64,000 nucleotides of DNA, from NCBI RefSeq assembly GCF_003569005.1, contig NZ_BCUR01000004.1, forward strand, positions 1,649,111 to 1,713,110. The letters run 5' to 3'. The position numbers were made by a program, and so were the translations under genes. Under the pieces are notes generated by a model. The model did not search any database. It worked only from the letters and a program-made list of their open reading frames with translations, and was not told the origin of the DNA. This stretch comes from Vibrio superstes (GTDB taxonomy: Bacteria > Pseudomonadota > Gammaproteobacteria > Enterobacterales > Vibrionaceae). Below are positions 18,385-27,897 of this stretch, piece by piece. Numbering within the stretch: the stretch's first letter is position 1; each line of letters begins with the position of its first letter.

Positions 18385-18388
18385 CAGA

Positions 18389-20671
18389 ATGAATCAAAAA
18401 CTTACCGTCACAAAGCGTCACGGACGCAAAGAAGCGATAGATCTAGAAAAGATCCATCGCGTGATCACTTGGGCTGCAGAAGGCCTAGATAATGTCTCTG
18501 TTTCTCAGGTCGAGCTGAAATCACAGATTCAGTTCTATGACGGGATCACCACCTCAGATATCCATGAAACCATCATCAAAGCCGCTGCCGATCTGATCTC
18601 TGAAGAGACCCCTGATTATCAGTTCCTGGCGGCACGCCTATCTGTGTTCCATCTACGTAAAAAAGCGTACGGCCAATACGAGCCACCGACGCTATTTGAC
18701 CAAGTGTCTAAAATGGTTGATGCGGGTAAATACGATGAGCACTTACTTGAAGATTACTCTCGTGAAGAATTTGAACTCATGGATTCTTTCATCGACCACA
18801 GACGAGATCTCAACTTCTCTTACGCTGCGGTGAAACAGCTTGAGGGCAAGTACTTCGTACAAAACCGTGTAACTAAAGAGATCTATGAGAGTGCGCAATT
18901 CCTCTATATGCTGGTTTCTGCATGCCTGTTCTCTAAATACCCTAGAGAAACTCGCCTAGATTACATCCGTCGCTTCTATGACGCTGTATCTATGTTCAAG
19001 ATCTCGCTACCTACGCCAATCATGTCCGGTGTACGCACCCCTACTCGCCAGTTCAGCTCGTGTGTTTTAATTGAGTGTGGCGATAGCCTTGACTCTATCA
19101 ACGCAACAGCAAGCTCTATCGTGCGCTACGTTTCTCAACGTGCTGGTATCGGCATCAATGCGGGTCGCATTCGTGCACTAGGCTCTGAAATCCGTAACGG
19201 TGAAGCGTTCCACACAGGTTGTATCCCATTCTACAAATACTTCCAAACAGCGGTTAAATGCTGTTCTCAAGGCGGTGTGCGTGGTGGTGCAGCCACAGTA
19301 TTCTATCCATTGTGGCACGGTGAAGTTCAAAATCTAATGGTTCTTAAGAACAACCGTGGCGTTGAAGAAAACCGTGTTCGTCACATGGACTACGGCGTTC
19401 AGCTAAACAAACTGATGTACCAACGCCTAATCGAAGGCGGCAACATCACCCTATTCTCGCCTTCGGATGTCCCTGGCCTTTACGATGCCTTCTTCGAAGA
19501 CCAAGATGAGTTTGAGCGTTTGTACACTCAGTACGAGGGTGACCCTAGCATCAAGCAAGAGCAAGTTAAGGCGATTGAGTTGTTCAGCATATTGATGCAA
19601 GAACGTGCCTCTACTGGCCGTATCTACATTCAAAACGTTGATCACTGTAATACGCATAGCCCTTTTGACTCTAAGGTTGCACCTGTGCGTCAGTCGAACT
19701 TATGTCTTGAGATTGCACTGCCGACTAAGCCTCTTTCTAACGTCGATGACGAGACTGGCGAAATAGCGCTGTGTACGCTGTCTGCGTTTAACCTAGGTGC
19801 TATCAATGAACTAGACGACCTTGCTGAGCTTTCTGAGCTAGTCGTTCGTGCACTCGATGCGCTGCTTGATTACCAAGACTACCCGTTACCTGCTGCTCGT
19901 GTTTCAACAATGAATCGCCGCACCTTAGGTGTGGGTGTCATTAACTATGCTTACTACCTAGCGAAAAACGGTGTTAAGTACTCTGATGGTTCAGGTAATG
20001 CTCTAACGCACCGCACGTTTGAAGCCATTCAGTACCACCTGCTTAAAGCATCGGTAGGACTGGCTAAAGAACAAGGCGCATGTCCTTCATTCCATGAAAC
20101 CACGTATGCTCAAGGTATCCTACCAATCGATACCTACAAGCGCTCACTCGACAAGACTTGTGAAGAGCCCCTTCACTACGACTGGGAAACATTGCGTAAA
20201 GACATCAAGCAGTACGGTTTGCGCAACTCAACATTGACGGCCCTTATGCCATCTGAGACCTCTTCTCAGATCTCTAACGCAACCAATGGTATTGAGCCAC
20301 CACGCGGTTACGTTTCAGTTAAGGCATCTAAAGATGGCATCCTGAAGCAAGTAGTACCTGAATTTGCACAATACAAAGATAACTATGAGCTACTTTGGGA
20401 TATCCCAAATAACGATGGTTACCTAAACCTTGTAGGCATTATGCAAAAGTTTGTAGACCAATCTATCTCTGCAAACACTAACTATGACCCTAACAAGTAT
20501 GAAAGCGGCAAGGTACCAATGAAGCTATTGCTTCGTGATCTACTTAACGCGTATAAGATGGGTGTTAAAACCCTTTACTATCACAACACTCGTGATGGTG
20601 CGAAAGACGACCAGAAAGATGTGGTTGTTGAGCAAGAAGACGACTGCGCAGGCGGCGGTTGTAAGATTTAA
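18389..20671 (+). CDS. nrdA: Class Ia ribonucleoside-diphosphate reductase, alpha subunit
   Basis: 760 aa (E. coli 761). It reduces NDPs to dNDPs. An N-terminal ATP-cone (VTKRHGRKEAIDLEKIHR in part) provides dATP/ATP activity control. Active-site cysteines are in SSCVLIEC, NLCLEIAL and LCTLSAFN, and the C-terminal shuttle cysteines are in DCAGGGCKI. The ATG at 18389 corresponds exactly to the E. coli start (MNQ.L.VTKR.G); TTG at 18365 is rejected. It is the first large gene of nrdA-nrdB-yfaE, with NrdR, DnaA and FNR-type sites upstream. Confidence 0.97.
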   Translation: MNQKLTVTKRHGRKEAIDLEKIHRVITWAAEGLDNVSVSQVELKSQIQFYDGITTSDIHETIIKAAADLISEETPDYQFLAARLSVFHLRKKAYGQYEPPTLFDQVSKMVDAGKYDEHLLEDYSREEFELMDSFIDHRRDLNFSYAAVKQLEGKYFVQNRVTKEIYESAQFLYMLVSACLFSKYPRETRLDYIRRFYDAVSMFKISLPTPIMSGVRTPTRQFSSCVLIECGDSLDSINATASSIVRYVSQRAGIGINAGRIRALGSEIRNGEAFHTGCIPFYKYFQTAVKCCSQGGVRGGAATVFYPLWHGEVQNLMVLKNNRGVEENRVRHMDYGVQLNKLMYQRLIEGGNITLFSPSDVPGLYDAFFEDQDEFERLYTQYEGDPSIKQEQVKAIELFSILMQERASTGRIYIQNVDHCNTHSPFDSKVAPVRQSNLCLEIALPTKPLSNVDDETGEIALCTLSAFNLGAINELDDLAELSELVVRALDALLDYQDYPLPAARVSTMNRRTLGVGVINYAYYLAKNGVKYSDGSGNALTHRTFEAIQYHLLKASVGLAKEQGACPSFHETTYAQGILPIDTYKRSLDKTCEEPLHYDWETLRKDIKQYGLRNSTLTALMPSETSSQISNATNGIEPPRGYVSVKASKDGILKQVVPEFAQYKDNYELLWDIPNNDGYLNLVGIMQKFVDQSISANTNYDPNKYESGKVPMKLLLRDLLNAYKMGVKTLYYHNTRDGAKDDQKDVVVEQEDDCAGGGCKI

Positions 20672-20684
20672 TTTTTTAAGCTGA

Positions 20685-20704
20685 AGGGGTGTGCATTCAC
20701 CCCT
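20685..20704 (+). other. Intercistronic hairpin nrdA-nrdB
   Basis: Perfect 7-bp stem AGGGGTG / CACCCCT with a 6-base loop and no T tract. It probably affects mRNA processing or the relative yield of the two subunits rather than full termination. Confidence 0.6.
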
Positions 20705-20741
20705 ACTTTGCTGTTTAACTTATGGAATAATTGAGGTTGAG

Positions 20742-21875
20742 ATGACCTATAGTACTTTTACTCAAAACAAAAATGACCAGCTTAAAGAACCTATGTTTTT
20801 GGGACAGCCGGTTAACGTTGCTCGTTATGACCAACAAAAATTCGAGATCTTCGAGAAGCTAATCGAGAAGCAACTGTCGTTTTTCTGGCGCCCGGAAGAA
20901 GTGGACGTATCAAGCGACCGTATCGACTACAACAAGCTTCCTGACCACGAAAAACACATTTTCATCAGTAACCTGAAGTACCAAACACTGCTTGATTCAA
21001 TTCAAGGTCGTAGCCCGAACGTAGCGCTACTGCCACTAGTCTCTCTACCAGAAGTAGAGACTTGGATTGAAACCTGGTCATTCTCAGAAACGATTCACTC
21101 ACGTTCATACACGCACATCATCCGAAATATCGTGAATGATCCTGCCACTGTATTTGACGACATCGTCGAAAATGAGCACATTCTAAAGCGCGCAAAAGAC
21201 ATTGCACACTACTACGACGACCTTATCCAAGCGACTAATGACTACCATCGCTACGGCGAAGGCAAGCATGAAATCAAAGGCGAAATCGTAGATGTGAATC
21301 TTCATACATTGAAGAAAAAGCTTTACGTATGTCTGATGTCAGTTAACGCCCTAGAAGCCATTCGTTTCTACGTGAGCTTTGCCTGTTCATTCGCCTTCGC
21401 TGAGCGCGAGCTTATGGAAGGTAACGCGAAGATCATCAAGCTGATTGCACGTGATGAAGCCCTTCACCTATCTGGCACGCAGCATATGATCAACTTGCTA
21501 CGTAACGGCCAAGATGACTTTAGCTTCATGCAGATTGCTGAAGAGTGCAAACAAGAGTGTTTTGACCTGTTTAAAGAAGCGGCAGAGCAAGAGAAAGAGT
21601 GGGCGGAATACCTATTCAAAGACGGCTCTATGATCGGTCTTAATAAAGACATTCTTTGCCAATACGTAGAATACATCACTAACATTCGCATGAACGCGGT
21701 TGGCTTGGATGCTGCTTACCCTGAAGCAACAAACAACCCTATTCCATGGATTAATGCTTGGTTATCTTCGGACAACGTTCAAGTTGCACCACAAGAAGCT
21801 GAAATCAGCTCTTATCTTGTGGGTCAGATCGATAACGAAGTGTCTGCGGACGATTTTGAAGATTTCGAACTTTAA
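20742..21875 (+). CDS. nrdB: Class Ia ribonucleoside-diphosphate reductase, beta subunit
   Basis: 377 aa (E. coli 376). It houses the diferric-tyrosyl radical that is passed to NrdA. The radical tyrosine is Tyr123 counting Met (Tyr122 in mature E. coli numbering) in [11 protein letters not shown]. Iron ligands are in [17 protein letters not shown], the [19 protein letters not shown] region (in parts) and RDEALH. The ATG at 20742 fits the E. coli N-terminus and has an AGG SD; an earlier in-frame start at 20691 would add 17 unrelated residues and cover the hairpin. Confidence 0.97.
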   Translation: MTYSTFTQNKNDQLKEPMFLGQPVNVARYDQQKFEIFEKLIEKQLSFFWRPEEVDVSSDRIDYNKLPDHEKHIFISNLKYQTLLDSIQGRSPNVALLPLVSLPEVETWIETWSFSETIHSRSYTHIIRNIVNDPATVFDDIVENEHILKRAKDIAHYYDDLIQATNDYHRYGEGKHEIKGEIVDVNLHTLKKKLYVCLMSVNALEAIRFYVSFACSFAFAERELMEGNAKIIKLIARDEALHLSGTQHMINLLRNGQDDFSFMQIAEECKQECFDLFKEAAEQEKEWAEYLFKDGSMIGLNKDILCQYVEYITNIRMNAVGLDAAYPEATNNPIPWINAWLSSDNVQVAPQEAEISSYLVGQIDNEVSADDFEDFEL

Positions 21876-21897
21876 CAAAGAGAGTCAGGCTTAAACG

Positions 21898-22179
21898 ATG
21901 CACAAGGTTACAATTAACAAGGTTACCAGTTTAGTTAATTCGAAAAACACCACACTTCTAGAGTCTATGGAAATGTCGGGGTTAAAACCTGAATTTAACT
22001 GTAGAGATGGTCATTGTGGAGCCTGTCGCTGTAAAGTAAGCTCTGGTGAAGTTGAGTACATTGGTTTCGCCATGGCTTACTTAAAAGAAGATGAAATCCT
22101 GCCCTGCATTTGTCGGGCAAAGTCAGACCTCAAGCTTGAAGATGTTAATGTTCATAACGACATACGTTCCGCGTCTTAG
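21898..22179 (+). CDS. yfaE: 2Fe-2S ferredoxin YfaE, NrdB cofactor maintenance
   Basis: 93 aa. Plant-type ferredoxin fold with the cluster cysteines in CRDGHCGACRC and the distal Cys in ILPCICRAK. In E. coli YfaE supplies electrons and iron chemistry to rebuild the NrdB diferric-tyrosyl cofactor. It is the third gene of the nrd operon, 22 bases after nrdB. Confidence 0.93.
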   Translation: MHKVTINKVTSLVNSKNTTLLESMEMSGLKPEFNCRDGHCGACRCKVSSGEVEYIGFAMAYLKEDEILPCICRAKSDLKLEDVNVHNDIRSAS

Positions 22180-22216
22180 CTAGCCAGAACAGTTCCTGAA
22201 CAGTCCCTAAAAAGTA

Positions 22217-22253
22217 AAAGGCCCCAAACATCTTGATGTTTGGGGCCTTTTTT
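22217..22253 (+). terminator. Rho-independent terminator of the nrd operon
   Basis: Long stem AAAGGCCCCAAACATC / GATGTTTGGGGCCTTT followed by a T run. Confidence 0.95.
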
Positions 22254-22279
22254 GTATTTCGTATTAAGCTCTTACACTT

Positions 22280-22441
22280 ATACCAATCGTACTAAATAAC
22301 GGGTCATCCTAGCTTGTTAAAATACTCGATGACTGCGTTAGAATTTTTGATTGTAGAATAACTACTTATCGAAAAATTCTGCCTTGTCCTCGAGAATTTT
22401 TCCTACGCTATTTCTGATCACTTACTTAATGTGATTGGTAT
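22280..22441 (-). mobile_element. MITE-like element, copy 1 (inverted)
   Basis: 162 bp bounded by ATACCAATC and GATTGGTAT. Its reverse complement is closely similar along its whole length to the copies at 25348 and 59633. It has no coding capacity and carries imperfect terminal inverted repeats of about 20 bp. It lies 9 bases from the stop of the minus-strand gene at 22451. Confidence 0.85.
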
Positions 22442-22450
22442 TAGAAGCAA

Positions 22451-22786
22451 TTAACCAGCGACGACAGGTACCCAGGTATAGGGAGCTTCGGCGTTATTAA
22501 AGCGATTGCGGCTTTGACGTACCATCCAGTGATTATTTCCTAGCACGGTCTCAGCATCGTTTTCACTAACATCTTTACTGCCCATTAAATGTCCATCATC
22601 GTCAAACAATTTGAGTCTATAGTTAGCGGTTTGTTGAACTCGGTTATTGAGATTTGCACGGTTGAGGATAGAGACACTTCGCCACATAGCCAGCAAATTA
22701 ATTTGATCTGAATGATCAACCTCTCCGAGCAACACCTGATCCGTACCTACTTTGTACCAGATCTCAATCCTTGATTGGTTTTGCAT
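22451..22786 (-). CDS. Hypothetical protein
   Basis: 111 aa, soluble, with no signal peptide. It looks like a small beta-rich protein (RIEIWYKV, YRLKLFDDDGHLMGSKDVSE, HWMVRQSRN). The start is well supported by GGGAGG 5 bases upstream. I do not recognise the family. It stands alone between the nrd terminator and element copy 1 on one side and the CinA-like gene on the other. Confidence 0.65.
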   Translation of the reverse strand: MQNQSRIEIWYKVGTDQVLLGEVDHSDQINLLAMWRSVSILNRANLNNRVQQTANYRLKLFDDDGHLMGSKDVSENDAETVLGNNHWMVRQSRNRFNNAEAPYTWVPVVAG

Positions 22787-23004
22787 AACATCCTCCCTAG
22801 CCGTTAGTGAGCCAACCCTTTTTCAAGAGCGAGCCACCATTATAAACCTCGTTGCACCGTAGAGAAGTAGTGAATTATTCTAAATTAGAAACACCTAGAT
22901 AATTTCTTAATTTACAATCACTTAGCCTTTAGAACAAAACGTTATATTGTAATCAAAGGGCTAAAAGTGCTGGTCGAGCCTGTTAACGAAAAATGCAGAA
23001 AAGA

Positions 23005-24264
23005 TCACAAAGTGGTTATGCTGGACGCGACTCTGGTCACACTTCCGTAGTCTACAAACATCTCTTCATCATTTAAGTGACGGCGTAGCATATCGATAGC
23101 GATAGCAGAAATCACTACATTGCGCGCCTTGAAACTGTAATCTCTTTTAAATACAACGGATTGGGATAGGATCTTATCCTGTGTCTCAAGTATAAATTGC
23201 ACGCCACCTGACTCTGTATTCGCTATGATTAACGCGTTACTGCCTGATCTTTCGAATAAAAATCGCTCATATAAGCCATCGATTGTGTTTAAATAATCAC
23301 CAGACTCAGAATGACTCAATAAGTTAGAAATGTTCACTGAATTGATATCGACATGGTGTTTAAGTGAAGCATCTGACAACCAATGATGGAAGTATCCTTG
23401 GGTAGCACAGTCAAACACATTAAGTCCTATTCCCTGCTCTTTCATCAATGAAATCGTAAAGTCACGAACTTCTTGATTTACCGATAGCGTATTTAAGGAT
23501 AGTTCTTGCTCGACGCTAGCAATAAACCCATTGATCTGTTCGCTGGTGTCGCTGTAGAAAACCTTTACTTCGATAAAGGGTAATGCCGAGCGATACCCTA
23601 GCGACACGCCAACAGGCAAATCTAAGGCCTCTATCTGATTGGCAATGCCTGATTCCGATAAGCCAAAGGTATAGATGCGATGAATCTGTTTCTGGCTTAC
23701 TGAAGAGAAGTTTTGCTGAATGTGAGGGAGGATCTCTCCTGCCACCATCGTCTTAAATTCGTGAGGAACCCCTGGGGTGAAATAGCATAGAGCACCATGA
23801 ATATTCACCATAAAGCCACAAGCTGTGCCTCTAGGGTTGTCTAGAATCACACTGCCTTTAGGTAGCATCGCTTGCTTGATGTTCGATGAAGGCATAGGTC
23901 TTTGCCACTGTTGATACATAAGCTCTAAACGCTCAACCCACTCGCTATAAAGCTGTAACTCTACACCGGCACATAAAGCAGCAGCTTCAGCGGTCAAATC
24001 ATCACTGGTTGGCCCAAGACCTCCGTTCACGATAACGATGTCGTGGTTATCAGCTAGGATAGAAATCCCCTCAGAGATGGCCTGTAAAGAGTCTCCTACC
24101 GTGGTACGAGTCGTCATTTGAAAACCACGCTCAAATAAAAATGCAGACAACCAACTGGCATTGGTATCGACTATGTCACCAAACAGCACCTCTTCACCAG
24201 TACTAAGCATTGCAATTCGAGGCGTTTGCACTACACGTGCTTCATCTTTTTTTTCTTGAGTCAT
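23005..24264 (-). CDS. yfaY: CinA-like protein (YfaY type)
   Basis: 419 aa. The N-terminal COG1058/MoaB-like domain (about 15-190) is clear: MLSTGEEVLFGDIVDTNASWLS in parts, NGGLGPTSDDLTAEAAA, and TPGVPHEF. The C-terminal half corresponds to the CinA amidase domain but lacks the catalytic TAESCTGG-type motif; DCATQGYFHHWL stands in its place. It is therefore likely a degenerate member like E. coli YfaY, probably without nicotinamide-nucleotide deamidase activity. In E. coli this gene is also not far from the nrd region. Confidence 0.82.
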   Translation of the reverse strand: MTQEKKDEARVVQTPRIAMLSTGEEVLFGDIVDTNASWLSAFLFERGFQMTTRTTVGDSLQAISEGISILADNHDIVIVNGGLGPTSDDLTAEAAALCAGVELQLYSEWVERLELMYQQWQRPMPSSNIKQAMLPKGSVILDNPRGTACGFMVNIHGALCYFTPGVPHEFKTMVAGEILPHIQQNFSSVSQKQIHRIYTFGLSESGIANQIEALDLPVGVSLGYRSALPFIEVKVFYSDTSEQINGFIASVEQELSLNTLSVNQEVRDFTISLMKEQGIGLNVFDCATQGYFHHWLSDASLKHHVDINSVNISNLLSHSESGDYLNTIDGLYERFLFERSGSNALIIANTESGGVQFILETQDKILSQSVVFKRDYSFKARNVVISAIAIDMLRRHLNDEEMFVDYGSVTRVASSITTL

Positions 24265-24331
24265 AATCTGTGTCTTTAATTGCAGAAGGGAGTTTAAAAT
24301 AAAACAGTGTTAGGTTAACAAAAAGTTAACT

Positions 24332-24345
24332 ACACTTCGTAGTGT
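24332..24345. promoter_or_regulatory. Palindrome upstream of the DUF3943 gene
   Basis: ACACT-TCGT-AGTGT lies between the divergent CinA-like and DUF3943 genes. It may be an operator; the protein that binds it is unknown. Confidence 0.25.
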
Positions 24346-24457
24346 TTACGCCGTGCCGTAAAACAAAAATGTAATAATCGTAAGTCACTGTTTTATTTAG
24401 CCATAAAATAATAGATAATTGTGAAATGGATCTAAATATTTTGCATGGGAGCATCTA

Positions 24458-25348
24458 GTGCAGTTTAAAAAAATTGCCATGTCGTTGTTAGGCCTTTTTA
24501 GCACTACCGCTGTCGCTGAGTATGACACAAGTAAACATATTGAGTTCTCTTATGTCCCAAACTGTGAGAGTTCATATCAATATTGTGCCAATAAATCAGT
24601 TAATTACTCAGCCTTATCATTAGATGATCATGAGCCTGATCTAGAGTTAGACGCAGCCAAAACTCCTATGTACCTCACTATCTCTGATGGTCGTGACTGG
24701 GATTACCTTGCGGAACAAACCTATACCATTTTAGGTTTGAGTGTCGCAACAGTAGGTCTTATGACTCTTCTTCCTGAAAGTATCACTAAATGGGAAGACG
24801 ATGACAGAGACCTGAGTAAGTTGGGTGATAAGTGGGTTGAAAATGTAAAAGCGGGTCCCGTATGGGATCGAGACGAACACGTTCTCAACTACATAATGCA
24901 CCCTTACTTCGGCGGTGTGTACTATACCGCGGCAAGGCACGCAGGATTTAATGAGTTTGAATCATTTGCCTACTCCTTCACTATGTCTACTTTCTTTTGG
25001 GAGTACGGTGTAGAGGCGTTCGCAGAAGTTCCATCATGGCAGGACCTTTTTGTAACACCCGTTTTTGGTGCTGTGGTCGGTGAACTCATGTTGCAAGGCG
25101 AACAGGAAGTATTAGCCAATGGCGGTCGTGTTTGGGGCTCAGAAACCATGGGAGGAATCTCTCTGTTTTTCTTAAACCCTGTGGGCAAGATTCACTACTG
25201 GATAACGGATTCCTGGGGTGGAGACACAGAAGCAAGCTTTGTCACCAACCCATGGTTTGGTTATCAAGATGCAGCTGTATTTGCGTTAGATGCTGGCGCA
25301 CCTTATGACAGGCAGTTCATTGGTATGCAGGTCAGTTTAAAGTTCTAA
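24458..25348 (+). CDS. DUF3943 family protein, probably outer-membrane or periplasmic
   Basis: 296 aa starting at GTG, with a GGGAG SD. A signal peptide (about 1-20, TTAVA-EYD) is followed by the family core with MHPYFGGVYYTAARHAG, FSYSF-like segments, FWEYGVEAF, SWQDLFVTPVFGAVVGE, and an end in VSLKF, consistent with outer-membrane association. The function is unknown. The family is common in vibrios and bacteroidetes (recalled). The TAA stop is the first base triplet of the element-copy-2 boundary. Confidence 0.75.
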   Translation: MQFKKIAMSLLGLFSTTAVAEYDTSKHIEFSYVPNCESSYQYCANKSVNYSALSLDDHEPDLELDAAKTPMYLTISDGRDWDYLAEQTYTILGLSVATVGLMTLLPESITKWEDDDRDLSKLGDKWVENVKAGPVWDRDEHVLNYIMHPYFGGVYYTAARHAGFNEFESFAYSFTMSTFFWEYGVEAFAEVPSWQDLFVTPVFGAVVGELMLQGEQEVLANGGRVWGSETMGGISLFFLNPVGKIHYWITDSWGGDTEASFVTNPWFGYQDAAVFALDAGAPYDRQFIGMQVSLKF

Positions 25349-25509
25349 TACCAATCACAGTAAGTAAGTGGTCAGAAATAGCCTAGGAAAAACGCGGGAT
25401 AACAAGGCAGAACTTTTTGATAAGTAGTCATTCTACAATCAAAAATTTTAACGCCGTTATCGAGTGTTTTAACAAGCTAGGATGAGCAGTTATTTGCTAC
25501 AGTTGGTAT
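25348..25509 (+). mobile_element. MITE-like element, copy 2
   Basis: 162 bp, from ATACCAATC to GTTGGTAT. It starts on the last base of the DUF3943 stop codon and is the same orientation as copy 3 and opposite to copy 1. It has no ORF. Confidence 0.85.
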
Positions 25510-25526
25510 AACCTAAAGTTCAAACG

Positions 25527-25556
25527 AAAAAATCGCGCCTAGGCGCGATTTTTTTT
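25527..25556. terminator. Bidirectional terminator between DUF3943 and fadE
   Basis: 20-bp perfect palindrome AATCGCGCCTAGGCGCGATT flanked by A and T runs. It serves both convergent genes. Confidence 0.92.
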
Positions 25557-25579
25557 ACTGCATCCTCTACTACTTAGAG

Positions 25580-27868
25580 TTATGCAGCATCATCGTTTAC
25601 TGGGCGAATGCCCTGTGGTCTTTCGGTACGAACTTCCCCAAAGTCATGGCTAAAGTGATCCACTTGGATAGCACGGTAACGAAGTTTATCCGCTTCAAGC
25701 ACTTTATTGACCTCTTCCTGAGACAAGATCCCCAGCTCTTTCGCTAAGCTGAGCTTTTGCTGCAGAGGTTGTTTCTTGTCAATGCGTCCATCACGAATCG
25801 CCTTAGTCACCTTTTTCTCAATAGGCGCAACAGACAACATGGCGTCAAACGCTCTTTCCATGATACCAACGGCGTCGTCTTCTTTATTACTCACATAGCA
25901 AAGTTTGGTTAAACGCTCTCTGTGTTCACCCTGCTCCATGAGTAACTGAGCCACTTTTAGGGTCACGGCATCACTTGGTGGTTGGAAATGATTACCAATA
26001 GGGAACACCAACGCCTTCATCGCATATTTTGCCCAACCTACAGGGAAGTTGTCATACGCCTGTTGCAGAGCTTTCGCACCATTGTGTAAGCAGTGCTCTA
26101 CGGCATATTGTACAAACGCGAGGTCTTTTTCTTGTTCGCCTTCGTCGTGGTATTTCTTTAACGCCGCTGAAGCCAGATATAGATAGCTCAACAGATCACC
26201 TAAACGCGCTGAGATCAGCTCTTTCCGTTTAAGGTCTCCACCCAGAGTCAACATTGCAAAGTCAGAGCTCACAGCAAGCGCACGGCTCAACCTCGTCATG
26301 TGCTTATAGTAGCCTTTTGTTTTGCCGCTCACTGGCGAAGATATTAAGTGCGAGCCAGTTAGGGCTGACCCCAGAGCGCCTAAGCTGTTTTTAGTCGCAT
26401 GGGTAATATGTTTAAACAACAAGGTATCAAACTTACCCGCAGCTTTATCGGTATCAGCCTCTGAGGCTAATTCCATCTCACTTAACACATAAGGATGGCA
26501 ACGTGTTGCGCCTTGACCAAATATCATCAAGTTACGAGTTAAGATGTTAGCGCCTTCCACGGTTATCGCAACTGGGATACCGTAGTAGTGATGTGACAAG
26601 TAGTTCATTGGACCTTGTTGAATCGCGCGCCCCGAATGGATATCCATAGAATCATCAAGAATAGTACGCGCCATCTCGGTCATGTGATACTTAGCAATTG
26701 CCGTCACAATGCCTGGTTTCTCTCCGCTATCAAGCGCTGTCGTAGTTAAGGTGCGACTTGCTTCTAATAGATACGTTAGCCCGCCTATTCGACCTAGGCT
26801 CTCTGCAACGCCTTCAAAACGGCCAATAGACAAACCAAATTGTTTGCGAACCAGCGAATATGCACCCGTTGTTTTAGCCGTTAGGTGCCCTACTGCCGCG
26901 CCAAGTGCGGGTAATGAAATACCTCGGCCTGCTGATAGGCATTCAACTAGCATACGCCAGCCTTTACCTGCGTAGTCGGCCCCGCCAATGAGCCAGTCAA
27001 TTGGAATGAATACTTTCTCACCACGAGTCGGCCCGTTCATGAACGCAAGCCCTAGTGGATCGTGCCTCTCACCGTTTTCCACCCCAGGGTGTGAGGTTGG
27101 AATGAGCGCACAGGTAATACCAAGGTCTGTGCCCTTGCCTAATAAATTTTCAGGGTCTTGAAGTTTAAACGCTAAGCCCAGTACCGTAGCGACGGGGGCG
27201 AGAGTGATGTATCGCTTATTCCAACTTAGCTCAATGCCTAATACGGTCTCGCCATTATGTTCTCCATAACACACATGGCCACTATCAGGGATCGCACCCG
27301 CATCGGAGCCTGCTTCAGGACCGGTTAATGCAAAACATGGGATGTCTTGACCATCGGCTAATCGAGGAAGCCAATAGTTTTTCTGTTCATCAGTACCATA
27401 GTGGGACAACAGCTCACCAGGGCCTAAAGAGTTAGGCACCATCACTGTCACAGCAGCACTTAAGCTTCGCGAAGCAATCTTGGTCACTATGGTAGAGTTC
27501 GCAAGGGAAGAGAACGCTCGCCCTCCATATTCCTTAGAGATGATTAAAGAGAAGAATCGCTCTTTCTTTAGGTAGTCCCACACTTCCTCGGGAAGGTCTC
27601 TGTCCTTTTTGACGACTTGATAGTCATCAATCATATCCAACAATGTCTCTACTTGGTTATCAACAAAGCTTTGCTCTTCAGCGGTTAAGGTAGGTTCAGG
27701 GTAAGCGTGCAATTTCTCCCAATCTGGCGAACCGGAAAAAAGGTCTCCTTCCCACCAAACACTACCCGCTTCCATTGCCTCTCTCTCAGTGTCTGACAGT
27801 GGCGGCAATACTTTCTTGAACATCTTAAATGCTGGGTCACTAACCCATTTCCTTCTATATGAAGTCAT
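25580..27868 (-). CDS. fadE: Acyl-CoA dehydrogenase FadE
   Basis: 762 aa flavoenzyme of the first beta-oxidation step. It is similar over its length to E. coli FadE (814 aa), with GAGVxWWEGDLF-like AGSVWWEGDLFSGSPDW, PNSLGPGELLSHYGT, ALTGPEAGSDAGAIPD, CLSAGRGISLP and GANILTRNLMIFGQGA, and the C-terminal DUF1974-type extension. It lacks the about 50-residue hydrophobic N-terminus of the E. coli enzyme, so it may be soluble or peripheral. It is 29 bases downstream of the TetR regulator and probably co-transcribed with it. Confidence 0.93.
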   Translation of the reverse strand: MTSYRRKWVSDPAFKMFKKVLPPLSDTEREAMEAGSVWWEGDLFSGSPDWEKLHAYPEPTLTAEEQSFVDNQVETLLDMIDDYQVVKKDRDLPEEVWDYLKKERFFSLIISKEYGGRAFSSLANSTIVTKIASRSLSAAVTVMVPNSLGPGELLSHYGTDEQKNYWLPRLADGQDIPCFALTGPEAGSDAGAIPDSGHVCYGEHNGETVLGIELSWNKRYITLAPVATVLGLAFKLQDPENLLGKGTDLGITCALIPTSHPGVENGERHDPLGLAFMNGPTRGEKVFIPIDWLIGGADYAGKGWRMLVECLSAGRGISLPALGAAVGHLTAKTTGAYSLVRKQFGLSIGRFEGVAESLGRIGGLTYLLEASRTLTTTALDSGEKPGIVTAIAKYHMTEMARTILDDSMDIHSGRAIQQGPMNYLSHHYYGIPVAITVEGANILTRNLMIFGQGATRCHPYVLSEMELASEADTDKAAGKFDTLLFKHITHATKNSLGALGSALTGSHLISSPVSGKTKGYYKHMTRLSRALAVSSDFAMLTLGGDLKRKELISARLGDLLSYLYLASAALKKYHDEGEQEKDLAFVQYAVEHCLHNGAKALQQAYDNFPVGWAKYAMKALVFPIGNHFQPPSDAVTLKVAQLLMEQGEHRERLTKLCYVSNKEDDAVGIMERAFDAMLSVAPIEKKVTKAIRDGRIDKKQPLQQKLSLAKELGILSQEEVNKVLEADKLRYRAIQVDHFSHDFGEVRTERPQGIRPVNDDAA

Positions 27869-27897
27869 AACCTTCCCCTTCCCTTAATGGTTAATCT

